Made by a program: the position numbers and the translations under genes. From Chloroflexota bacterium (GTDB lineage Bacteria; Chloroflexota; Limnocylindria; Limnocylindrales; CSP1-4), in assembly GCA_005881055.1 (NCBI GenBank), contig VBHW01000046.1, forward strand, positions 1 through 8,274: 8,274 nt of DNA, given 5' to 3'. Every line of letters begins with the position of its first letter. The stretch's first letter is position 1. A model generated the notes under the pieces. It did no database searches. It was not told where the DNA came from and saw only the letters and a list, made by a program, of their open reading frames with translations. Below are positions 1-6,421 of this stretch, piece by piece.

Positions 1-1
1 C

Positions 2-910
2 GCGCTCCTCATCCTCGCGACGACGTGGATCCCGGCCGGGGCCGCAGGGATGGCGTGGCTCGCCGCGCGCGTCGGCGTGCTCGTCGCCGGCATCCGTCGT
101 GAGACCAGGGGCCTGGACCTCCCCGATCGGCTGCTCGCCGGCGTGGCGGCGACGGCCTTCGTGCCCACGGTCCACGACCTCATGCTCGGCAACGTCTCGG
201 TCCTCCTCGCCGGAGCGGTCGCGCTCGTCGCCTGGTCGCCCGATCGCCTGCGGACCGGGATCCCGCTCGGCATCGCCCTCGCGACGGCGCCCAAGCCGGC
301 CCTCCTCCCGATCCTCGCCTGGATGCTCGTCTTCCGGCGGCGCGCGCTGATGGGCAGCCTCACAGCGGCAGGCGCGGCGACGCTCGTGGCCCTTGCGATC
401 GTGGGGACGGGCCCGTACCTCGCCTGGATCGAGGTCCTGCGCCATCCCGAGTACCTGGCCGGTCCGCAGGGAGGCAACTTCGCGCTCACAGGCTTCTTCC
501 CGCTGCCGGTCGCGCTCGCGCTGGGTGCCGCTTCGATCGTCGCTGGGTTCCTGGCCCTCCGGCGTGGGGAGACGCCCGGGCTGCTCGCCGCGCTTGCGAT
601 CGGCCTCCTGTGCGCGCCGTACACGCTGGCCTACGGCGCGGTCTTCCTCCTGCTCGCCGCGCGACCCCTCGCGAGCGTCCTCCAACCGTCGGTCATCCTC
701 GTGCTCGCCCTGGCTGCGCCCGTGCTCGTGCTCGTCTTCCTGCCGGGACTCGCCGGCGTCGTCCTCGCGATCGCGGCGGTCATGAGACCATCGCGGTGGG
801 CATCGCTCGTGTCGCCGATGTCGCCCGCGATGCCGGCGACGTCGGCACCGCCCATCGAATCCCCCGACCGACCTCCCTCGCCGCAGTCGCACGCGGAGTC
901 TCCCCCGTGA
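2..910 (+). CDS. GT87/DUF2029-like membrane glycosyltransferase, 5'-truncated
   Basis: The reading frame is open from the window edge, so this is the C-terminal 302 residues of a larger protein; the ATG at 50 lies inside it and is not a credible start. The product is strongly hydrophobic with about seven or eight membrane segments. It has an LGNVSVLLAG motif around residues 62-71, followed by a hydrophobic stretch and a lysine-proline pair (K98, P99). This matches the 'GN/GQ ... K-P' region of GT87 polyprenyl-phosphate-sugar-dependent glycosyltransferases (family knowledge). The N-terminal part that would carry the catalytic aspartate loop is missing from the window. The last 40 or so residues form a Ser/Pro/Met-rich, probably disordered tail. 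The stop overlaps the GTG start of the next gene (GTGA, 907-910), which suggests translational coupling. The sugar and acceptor cannot be read from sequence. Another polytopic GT-C family remains possible. Confidence 0.72.
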   Translation, partial: ALLILATTWIPAGAAGMAWLAARVGVLVAGIRRETRGLDLPDRLLAGVAATAFVPTVHDLMLGNVSVLLAGAVALVAWSPDRLRTGIPLGIALATAPKPALLPILAWMLVFRRRALMGSLTAAGAATLVALAIVGTGPYLAWIEVLRHPEYLAGPQGGNFALTGFFPLPVALALGAASIVAGFLALRRGETPGLLAALAIGLLCAPYTLAYGAVFLLLAARPLASVLQPSVILVLALAAPVLVLVFLPGLAGVVLAIAAVMRPSRWASLVSPMSPAMPATSAPPIESPDRPPSPQSHAESPP

Positions 911-3207
911 CCCGACGCTGGCCGATCCTCGGCATCTTCATCCTGTCCGGCGCCGCAGGCCTCGTGTACGAGGTCGTCTGGGCGCGGCAGCTCGTCCTCG
1001 TGTTCGGCAACACGACCCAGGCCGTGTCCGCGATCCTCACCGGCTTCTTCGGCGGCATGGCCATCGGGAGCTTCATCGGAGGCCGGATCGGCGACCGGGT
1101 CCACCGGCCGCTGCGGATGTACGGCCTGCTCGAGATCATCCTCGTGGTCGTCGTCCTTGCCACACCCATCACCTTCCGGCTCCTCCACGAGGTCTACCGG
1201 GGGGCGTTCGGGACGCTCGAGGGCAACCCGAGCCTGCTCGCGCTCGTTCGCTTCGGGCTCGCGCTCGTCGCGCTCGGGCCGGCGACCGTCCTCATGGGCG
1301 CGACGCTGCCGACCCTGACCCGGTATCTGAGTCGCGATCCCTCCGAGCTGAGCGGCTCCTTCGGGAAGCTGTATGCGGCGAACACGATTGGGGCGATCGT
1401 CGGGACGATCGCGGCAGGCTTCGTCCTCATCGAGCTGCTGGGACTCACCGGCACCCTCGTGGTGGGCGCGATCTGCTCCGCGACCGCCGGCCTCCTGGCC
1501 GTCGTCATCGACCGCGGCCGCGTGCCGTTGCCATCCGCACAAGTCGAGCGGGTAGCCGCGGTCGACGAGCTGCCACCGCCGCCGCGAATCCGTCTCGCGA
1601 TCGTGCTGGCCTTCACGTCGGGCCTGACGTCGCTGGGATACCAGGTGCTGTGGACCCGGCTGCTCGCGAGCGGCACCGGCAACTCGACCTATGTCTTCAC
1701 GACGATCCTCGCGGTGTTCCTCATCGGGCTCGCGGCGGGGGCCCTCGCCTGGGCCTGGCTTCGCACGCGGATCCGGGACCCGATATCCCTGCTCGCGCTC
1801 GGTCAGATCCTCGTGGCCGTGCTCGTGGTCGTCGGCATGGCCGGCGTCATCTCGCGCCACGTGACGGGGTTCCTGCCGCTCGCGACCCATTTCGACGAGC
1901 TGTTCACCGGCTACGTGTCGCCGGTCGTGTACGTCGTCCTCCCGGCGACGTTCGTCATGGGCCTGACGTTCCCGGCAGCATCCTCGCTCGTCGCGGACCC
2001 CACCGGCCGGATCGCCACGAACGCCGGCATGCTGCTCGCGGCCAACACGTTCGGGGCGATCGTGGCGACCGCGCTCATCCCGTTCCTCGCGATCCCCACG
2101 ATCGGGTCGCCCGCAACCGTGGCGGTCCTCGCGGTCATCAACGCCACGGTCGGTGCCGCGCTGGCGTTCGCCGGACCCATCCGCGATCGGCTCGGGCGGG
2201 CGGTCACGGCGGGGGCAGGCGTCATCACGACCGCCTTGATCGTGGTGGCTCTTACCGGGGGCCGGATCTTCGTCGACCCGAACGTCGGGCTGATCACAGC
2301 GGGCGGGGGGCGGATCGAGGCCAGCCGGGAAGACGAGATCGCCTCCGTCCAGGCGGGCGAGGTATCGGGCTACAAGCAGCTCTGGGTGACCGGGGCGTCG
2401 ATGACGCTGCTGACGGTCGATGCCAAGCTCATGCCGATCCTGCCGCTCATGTTGCGGCCGGCATCGACGACGGAGCTGACCGTCGCGTTCGGGATGGGAA
2501 CGGCGTTCCGGGCGTCACTCAACGCCGGGCTTCATTCGGACGCGATCGAGCTCGTCCCGTCGGTCCCGTCGATGTTCTCGACGTTCTATCCCGATGCGGC
2601 ACGGGTCCTCGCGGACCCTCACGGGCGCGTCATCGTGGCGGACGGGCGCAACCACGTCGAGCTCACCGATCGGTACTACGACATCATCGTCGTCGACCCA
2701 CCCCCGCCGATCGAGAGCTCGGGCGTGTCCGTCATCTCGAGCCTCGAGTTCTATCGTGCGGCGCACGCACGGCTCAACCCGGGCGGGGTCATGATGCAAT
2801 GGGTGCCCTACGGCCAGACACTCGATGAGTTCAAGGCCCACGTGAGGACGTTCAACGACGTGTACGCGAACGTGATCGTCGCGCAGGGTCCCGGAGGCTA
2901 CGGCTTCTACCTGCTCGGGTCGGACGAGCCCCTGGCGTTCGACGCCACGGCCGTGCGGTCGATCCTCGCTCGTCCGCGCGTCGTCGAGGACCTCTCGTCG
3001 GCGTACGACTCGCCGGAGCAGACGCTCGAGGGATGGGCCGCTCTCATCCCTCGCCTGGTGCGGCTCAGCGGGGATGAGGCGGCGCGCTTCGCGGGGCCGG
3101 GTCCGCTGATCACGGACGACCACCCGTTGCCCGAATACTTCCTCATGCGACACGTGTTCGGCCCCGCGTCCCCGCAACTGAGCCCGAGCCAGATCCGTGC
3201 TCCCTGA
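907..3207 (+). CDS. Fused polytopic membrane protein / spermidine synthase-like domain protein
   Basis: The protein is 766 residues from the GTG at 907, which overlaps the previous stop. The frame is open further upstream, but that stretch lies inside the previous gene, and the typical family N-terminus (LSGAAGLVYEVVWARQL, residues 13-29) begins just after this GTG. Residues 7-455 hold a dozen or so membrane helices in two related halves joined by a polar linker (about 200-226). Residues 470-745 form a spermidine-synthase-like Rossmann domain with a glycine-rich FGMGTAF loop (528-534), a DGRNHVEL strand (579-586), YDIIVVDPPPP (591-601), LNPGG and a C-terminal ITDDHPLPEY (735-744). These features are usual for 'fused MFS/spermidine synthase' proteins. 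The canonical aminopropyltransferase GGG-D/E-G and D-S-S/T-D-P motifs are altered, so true spermidine synthesis is doubtful. Its role is unknown; a membrane-linked SAM-type transferase or a transporter with a degenerate enzyme domain are both possible. It sits between two glycosyltransferase genes, apparently in one operon. Confidence 0.87.
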   Translation: MTRRWPILGIFILSGAAGLVYEVVWARQLVLVFGNTTQAVSAILTGFFGGMAIGSFIGGRIGDRVHRPLRMYGLLEIILVVVVLATPITFRLLHEVYRGAFGTLEGNPSLLALVRFGLALVALGPATVLMGATLPTLTRYLSRDPSELSGSFGKLYAANTIGAIVGTIAAGFVLIELLGLTGTLVVGAICSATAGLLAVVIDRGRVPLPSAQVERVAAVDELPPPPRIRLAIVLAFTSGLTSLGYQVLWTRLLASGTGNSTYVFTTILAVFLIGLAAGALAWAWLRTRIRDPISLLALGQILVAVLVVVGMAGVISRHVTGFLPLATHFDELFTGYVSPVVYVVLPATFVMGLTFPAASSLVADPTGRIATNAGMLLAANTFGAIVATALIPFLAIPTIGSPATVAVLAVINATVGAALAFAGPIRDRLGRAVTAGAGVITTALIVVALTGGRIFVDPNVGLITAGGGRIEASREDEIASVQAGEVSGYKQLWVTGASMTLLTVDAKLMPILPLMLRPASTTELTVAFGMGTAFRASLNAGLHSDAIELVPSVPSMFSTFYPDAARVLADPHGRVIVADGRNHVELTDRYYDIIVVDPPPPIESSGVSVISSLEFYRAAHARLNPGGVMMQWVPYGQTLDEFKAHVRTFNDVYANVIVAQGPGGYGFYLLGSDEPLAFDATAVRSILARPRVVEDLSSAYDSPEQTLEGWAALIPRLVRLSGDEAARFAGPGPLITDDHPLPEYFLMRHVFGPASPQLSPSQIRAP
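946..2100 (+). repeat. Internal duplication of the membrane half (protein-level repeat)
   Basis: Within the fused protein, residues 14 onward (SGAAGLVYEVVWARQLV, then GNTT) recur as residues 238 onward (SGLTSLGYQVLWTRLLA, then GNST). The later block MGATLP (130) with YAANTIGAIVGT (156) recurs as MGLTFP (351) with LAANTFGAIVAT (377). The offset is nearly constant, 224 residues for the first pair and 221 for the others, so the membrane part is two homologous halves in the same order. The match is at protein level; the DNA has diverged, so the duplication is old and probably a family trait. Confidence 0.85.
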
Positions 3208-4000
3208 ACCCGCCGCACGCTACCGCCCGCCGGGGATGCGGTTCCTGGCCCACGCGCTCGGGCTGGCGCTGATCGTCCTCCTGGGCGCGATCTGCGTCGT
3301 CGAGGCCATGGCCTCCCTGGGCGTCGTCCCCGTTGCCCACGACCTGAACGTCTACGTCGATGCGGCGCGTCGATGGCTGGCGGGCGACGGCTTCTATCGG
3401 CCGGAACAGGTCGCCGGCGAGTACCTGCTGCCGAACGACGCGGTCCTCTATCCTCCCGTCGCCCTCCTGCTGTTCGTCCCGTTCACCCTCCTGCCTGCGG
3501 TCCTGTGGTGGGCCATCCCCGGGGCGATCGTCGGGCTCGTGGCCTGGCGCCACCGGCCCAGGCTGGGGGGCGTGGTCTTCATCTTGTTCATCCTCGCGCT
3601 CCCGACCAACTGGTGGCTGATCGCCGCGGGCAACCCCGCGATCTGGGTCGCGGCCGCCCTCGCCCTCGGGACCCTGTACGGCTGGCCCGCGCTCGGCGTC
3701 CTTCTCAAGCCATCGTTGGCGCCGTTCGCTCTCGTGGGTTTCTGGCGACACTCGTGGCGGATGCCCATGGTCGTCGGCGCCATCGTCAGCCTGCCGTTCG
3801 TCCCCATGTGGGGGGATTGGGTGGCGGTCCTGATGAACGCGCGCAGCCCGAGGTCGGGCCCGTTGTACTCGGTCATCGATGTGCCGCTGCTGCTGATCCC
3901 GCTGCTGGCATGGCTCGCGCGGACGCGCGCGACGGTCGTGGACGGCAGCGCGCCGCCGATGCGCGTCGTGGGGCCGGCGCCAGGAGGAGCCCCGGGATAG
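3197..4000 (+). CDS. Short GT87/DUF2029-like membrane glycosyltransferase
   Basis: The protein is 267 residues from a GTG that overlaps the previous stop by 11 bp. An ATG at 3236 (residue 14) would give 254 residues; neither start has a good Shine-Dalgarno site. After the first membrane helix (about 18-43) comes HDLNVYVDAARRWLAG (48-63), with Asp49 and Asp55 in the place where GT-C enzymes carry the catalytic acid. Next is LYPPVALLLFVPF (84-96), a typical GT87 YPP motif. Then come AAGNPAIWVAAAL (143-155) and LLKPSLAPF (169-177), the GN...K-P region. These features support a membrane transferase using a polyprenyl-phosphate sugar on the outer side of the membrane (family knowledge). It is short for the family, usually about 350-450 residues. 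It seems to lack the last membrane helices and ends in a Pro/Gly-rich tail. Its frame is intact, so it may be a compact form or an eroded one. Confidence 0.75.
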   Translation: MLPEPAARYRPPGMRFLAHALGLALIVLLGAICVVEAMASLGVVPVAHDLNVYVDAARRWLAGDGFYRPEQVAGEYLLPNDAVLYPPVALLLFVPFTLLPAVLWWAIPGAIVGLVAWRHRPRLGGVVFILFILALPTNWWLIAAGNPAIWVAAALALGTLYGWPALGVLLKPSLAPFALVGFWRHSWRMPMVVGAIVSLPFVPMWGDWVAVLMNARSPRSGPLYSVIDVPLLLIPLLAWLARTRATVVDGSAPPMRVVGPAPGGAPG

Positions 4001-4005
4001 CGTGC

Positions 4006-4018
4006 CCCGCTCCGCGGG
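4006..4018. terminator. Small GC hairpin between convergent genes
   Basis: The 18-bp gap between the two facing stop codons holds CCCGC, the loop TCC, and GCGGG, a perfect 5-bp stem. There is no T-run on either side, so it is not a standard intrinsic terminator. It could help end or block transcription from both directions, but a stem this short is common by chance in DNA this GC-rich. Confidence 0.25.
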
Positions 4019-5089
4019 TCAGGGGATCGGCCCAGGCCGCGGGTCCTTCCGCTGGAGCACCGGGCGCGCCGGCGATCCGGTCGCCCGCCCCAAGCGCTGC
4101 AGCACCTCCGGCCAGCGCAACCTCGCCTCATACGGCAGGACGGCGGCGATCGTGGCCAGGTAGTGATCGGTGACGTGGCCGTTCACCCATGTCGCTCCGA
4201 GGAGCGTCAGGGTGGGCGATCGGGCGATCAGGCCCATCGCCGTCACGGCCAGGGCGGGCACGATCCTCGCGATCCCCAGCGGGCCGAACGGGTTCCACGA
4301 AGGGCCGATGCTCGGCGAGAGGCGCGTCACGATCAGGGCCCAGTCAAGCCAACCGGCGGTCCCGAAGAGCAGTGTCCCCGTCACGAGCAGGACCGCAAAG
4401 GACCCCACGAACCATCGAAGCCGGACGCGATCGGCCCAGAGGAACGGGAGAAGGACGATCGGGTAGAGCCGGAGCGCGGTCGCTCCCGCGAACGCCACTC
4501 CACCGATCGCGCCCGGCACGAACGACAGGGCGAGCAGCCCGGCCAGGATCACGCTGACGTTCCCGAGCGAGATGCCCACTGCCAGGCCGACGGTCAGGAG
4601 TCCGGCCGAGAGCGGCACGAGCCAGCGTTGCGGTGGGCGGGCAAGGATCGGGATGACGGCGATCCAGACGGCCGCGGGAGGAAGGAGTGATACGAGGAGC
4701 AGGGGCCAGCTGGTGGGTGGATACGTGTACGCGTAGGTCACGTACGGGTTGTAGACATCCGGCGGAACGGCGTACGGGCTCCCATGCGCCAGCCAGAGTC
4801 CGAGGTCCTGGCGATAGAGGTTCCAGTCGAGCGGGCCCACGAGGATCAGGGGCGCCACCACGAGGATCACCGCCGTCGGGATCAGGACGACCGGGAGCCA
4901 GATCCGCAGCGGGGCCGGGCGCCCCGGAACGACGCTCATGTCGAGCACGTTGCCGACGAGCCCTGCGACCCTCGCGGTAGCGCGCCTTCGGATCCAGCTG
5001 CGCGTTCGGGCGTCTCTCATTACCCCACTCGGATGCCCGCAGAGAGTACTTTCGGCGGGACCTGCGCGCGATGTCCGCGGGCTCTTCAT
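4019..5089 (-). CDS. GT87/DUF2029-like membrane glycosyltransferase
   Basis: From the ATG at 5089 the protein is 356 residues. In-frame ATGs at 5020 (333 residues) and 4939 (306 residues) are alternatives. The 5089 start has the only clear Shine-Dalgarno site, GGAGG four bases upstream. The first 50 residues are basic, non-hydrophobic and less GC3-biased than the rest, so a later start is possible. Numbered from 5089, a first helix (about 62-85) is followed by LDWNLYRQDLGLWLAHGSPY (87-106), with Asp88 and Asp95 as candidate catalytic acids. TYPPTSWPLLL (122-132), SLGNVSVILAG (174-184) and LRLYPIVLLPFL (206-217) follow, the full GT87 motif series. The enzyme probably transfers a sugar from a polyprenyl-phosphate donor to an exported glycan or lipid; donor and acceptor are unknown. 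It is convergent with the upstream three-gene run and divergent from the acyltransferase gene. Confidence 0.78.
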   Translation of the reverse strand: MKSPRTSRAGPAESTLCGHPSGVMRDARTRSWIRRRATARVAGLVGNVLDMSVVPGRPAPLRIWLPVVLIPTAVILVVAPLILVGPLDWNLYRQDLGLWLAHGSPYAVPPDVYNPYVTYAYTYPPTSWPLLLVSLLPPAAVWIAVIPILARPPQRWLVPLSAGLLTVGLAVGISLGNVSVILAGLLALSFVPGAIGGVAFAGATALRLYPIVLLPFLWADRVRLRWFVGSFAVLLVTGTLLFGTAGWLDWALIVTRLSPSIGPSWNPFGPLGIARIVPALAVTAMGLIARSPTLTLLGATWVNGHVTDHYLATIAAVLPYEARLRWPEVLQRLGRATGSPARPVLQRKDPRPGPIP

Positions 5090-5093
5090 GGTG

Positions 5094-5098
5094 CCTCC
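5094..5098 (-). promoter_or_regulatory. Shine-Dalgarno site for the minus-strand GT87 gene
   Basis: On the minus strand GGAGG is followed by CACC and then ATG at 5089. It is the best ribosome-binding site near this gene and is the reason the longest of the three start candidates is used here. The spacing of four bases is a little short. Confidence 0.5.
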
Positions 5099-5136
5099 GT
5101 ACACCGAGCATGGCCCTCGCACGTCGACCCGGATCA

Positions 5137-5150
5137 GTTGCGTACGCAAC
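5137..5150. promoter_or_regulatory. Perfect 14-bp palindrome, candidate operator
   Basis: GTTGCGTACGCAAC reads the same on both strands and is followed by CTTTT on the plus strand. It lies between two divergent genes, just upstream of the promoter-like element of the acyltransferase gene, overlapping the expected -35 zone. A dimeric regulator could bind there and control one or both directions. No regulator gene is in the window, so this is inference from symmetry and position. Confidence 0.4.
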
Positions 5151-5169
5151 CTTTTCGGCCAGCCGGTGC

Positions 5170-5175
5170 TATCCT
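5170..5175 (+). promoter_or_regulatory. Candidate -10 element for a leaderless acyltransferase mRNA
   Basis: TATCCT is preceded by TGC, an extended -10-like context, and lies seven bases before the GTG at 5183. Transcription would then start at or next to the start codon, giving a leaderless message. No Shine-Dalgarno site is visible upstream of that GTG, which agrees with this. No clear -35 hexamer is seen 16-18 bases upstream. Confidence 0.45.
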
Positions 5176-5182
5176 CCGGCTC

Positions 5183-6421
5183 GTGACGGTCCAGACGATC
5201 GACACGGACCCTGCCTGTCCCCCGGCGGCGCTCGCCGCGATCCGGAGGGGAGGCATCCCGTTCAGTGACCCAACCCCGGCGAGCCGCCGCCTCGTCGTCC
5301 AGGAATGCCGCTTCGGCGACATCCCGCGCGAGACCTGGGACGCGCTCGTCGACCGGGCGCCCGCGGCGACCCCGTTCAGCCGGTGGGCGTTCCATCGCGC
5401 GTGGTGGGACGGCTACGGCGGCTCGGCGCACGACCAGACCCTCGTCGTGACCGAGGCAGGGGCGATCGCCCCGGACGACTTGCCGGTGGCGATCGTGCCA
5501 CTCATGCATCGCCACGAGGTCGAGCCGACCGACGCGGCGAACCGCTCGACGCTCCGCCACGGCCACGACCACACGCTGACGCCCGTCGCCCCCACCGCGA
5601 AAGCCGTCTTCTTCGGCGCCTCGTATCACGCCGATTACGCGACGATCCTGGCCGCACCCTCGGACCTGCCCGACGTCGCGCGGGCCACGGTCGACCACCT
5701 GGCGGGACACGCGCAGCCAGGCCATCCGCACCCGGCGCCGTGGGATGTCGTCGACCTCAGGCGGCTGCGCTGCGCGGATCCGGCAGTGGACGAGCTCGAG
5801 GCCGCGTTCGAGGGCTCCGCGTCACGCCATGGCTGGGACGTCATCCGGGAGCGCGAAGACGTCAGCCCGGTCGTCACGCTCCAGGCCGGCGTCGACTTCG
5901 ACGGCTACCTCGACACCCTCGGGAAGAAGACTCGCCACGAGATCCGCCGGAAGATCCGCCGGGCCGAGGCGCGCGGGGACGTCGTCCTCGCCGAGTCCGA
6001 CGATCCGCTCCGCGACCTGGACGCGTTCATCGACCTCCATCAGCGCCGCTGGGGCGAGGCGGGGCTGTTCCCGTCGACGCCCGGCGGCGATGCGAGCCGG
6101 GTGTTCCTTCGCCGCCTCTTCGAGACGTTCGGCCCGCACGGTGCCATCCGCCTGACGTTCCTCAGCGTCGCCGGACGGCGCGTGGCGGCCGGCATCCACT
6201 TCGACGACGGCCGCTCGATGTACTACTACAACGCGGGCGTGGATCCCGATGCGAAGGACCTCTCGCCGGGCATCGTCATGACCGCCCGCTACATCGAAGC
6301 GGCGATCGCGCTCGGCCGGAGGCGGCTCGACTTCCTCCGGGGCGACGAGCCATACAAGTACGAGTGGGGGGCGGTGGACGAGCCGATCCATCGCCTGCTC
6401 GTCCGGCGTACCGATGGCTGA
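5183..6421 (+). CDS. CelD/BcsL-family GNAT acyltransferase (Acetyltransf_6 type)
   Basis: The protein is 412 residues from the GTG at 5183. The frame is open upstream, but that part is antisense to the neighbouring gene and intergenic, and it lacks family features. The N-terminal half has the usual 'W..L ... TPF ... W' block followed by AWWDGYG. The C-terminal half has LGKKTRHEIRRKIRRAE (about 246-262), a DLHQRRWGEAGLF segment, VAAGIHFDDGRSMYYYNAG, and DFLRGDEPYKYEWG (383-396). The last is the hallmark C-terminal block of this double-GNAT-fold family. Members are soluble enzymes, often in exopolysaccharide loci (CelD, BcsL), and are thought to acylate sugars or related substrates. The FemAB amino-acid transferases share the fold. 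The stop overlaps the next gene's ATG by 8 bp, so the two are very probably co-transcribed, and acylation of the glycan made by the partner glycosyltransferase is a reasonable guess. The substrate is not known. Confidence 0.86.
   Translation: MTVQTIDTDPACPPAALAAIRRGGIPFSDPTPASRRLVVQECRFGDIPRETWDALVDRAPAATPFSRWAFHRAWWDGYGGSAHDQTLVVTEAGAIAPDDLPVAIVPLMHRHEVEPTDAANRSTLRHGHDHTLTPVAPTAKAVFFGASYHADYATILAAPSDLPDVARATVDHLAGHAQPGHPHPAPWDVVDLRRLRCADPAVDELEAAFEGSASRHGWDVIREREDVSPVVTLQAGVDFDGYLDTLGKKTRHEIRRKIRRAEARGDVVLAESDDPLRDLDAFIDLHQRRWGEAGLFPSTPGGDASRVFLRRLFETFGPHGAIRLTFLSVAGRRVAAGIHFDDGRSMYYYNAGVDPDAKDLSPGIVMTARYIEAAIALGRRRLDFLRGDEPYKYEWGAVDEPIHRLLVRRTDG

Noticed and set aside
610..906. Upstream extension of the fused spermidine-synthase-like protein
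   Set aside because: The extra 99 residues are Arg/Pro-rich and out of frame with the real glycosyltransferase coding sequence there. The family N-terminus begins just after the GTG at 907.
631..1890. A 419-codon open frame on the minus strand
   Set aside because: It is a charged, low-complexity product antisense to two membrane-protein genes, a shadow of their codon bias.
907..3207. Calling the fused protein a working spermidine synthase (speE)
   Set aside because: The catalytic and substrate-gate motifs are altered and the protein carries a large membrane domain, so the symbol would mislead.
4784..5182. Upstream extension of the acyltransferase frame
   Set aside because: It runs antisense through the neighbouring glycosyltransferase and the intergenic region with no family similarity. 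The GTG at 5183 with its -10-like element fits better.
5090..5731. Upstream extension of the minus-strand glycosyltransferase frame
   Set aside because: It is antisense to the acyltransferase gene and its product is charged and featureless. The GGAGG-preceded ATG at 5089 is the furthest credible start.
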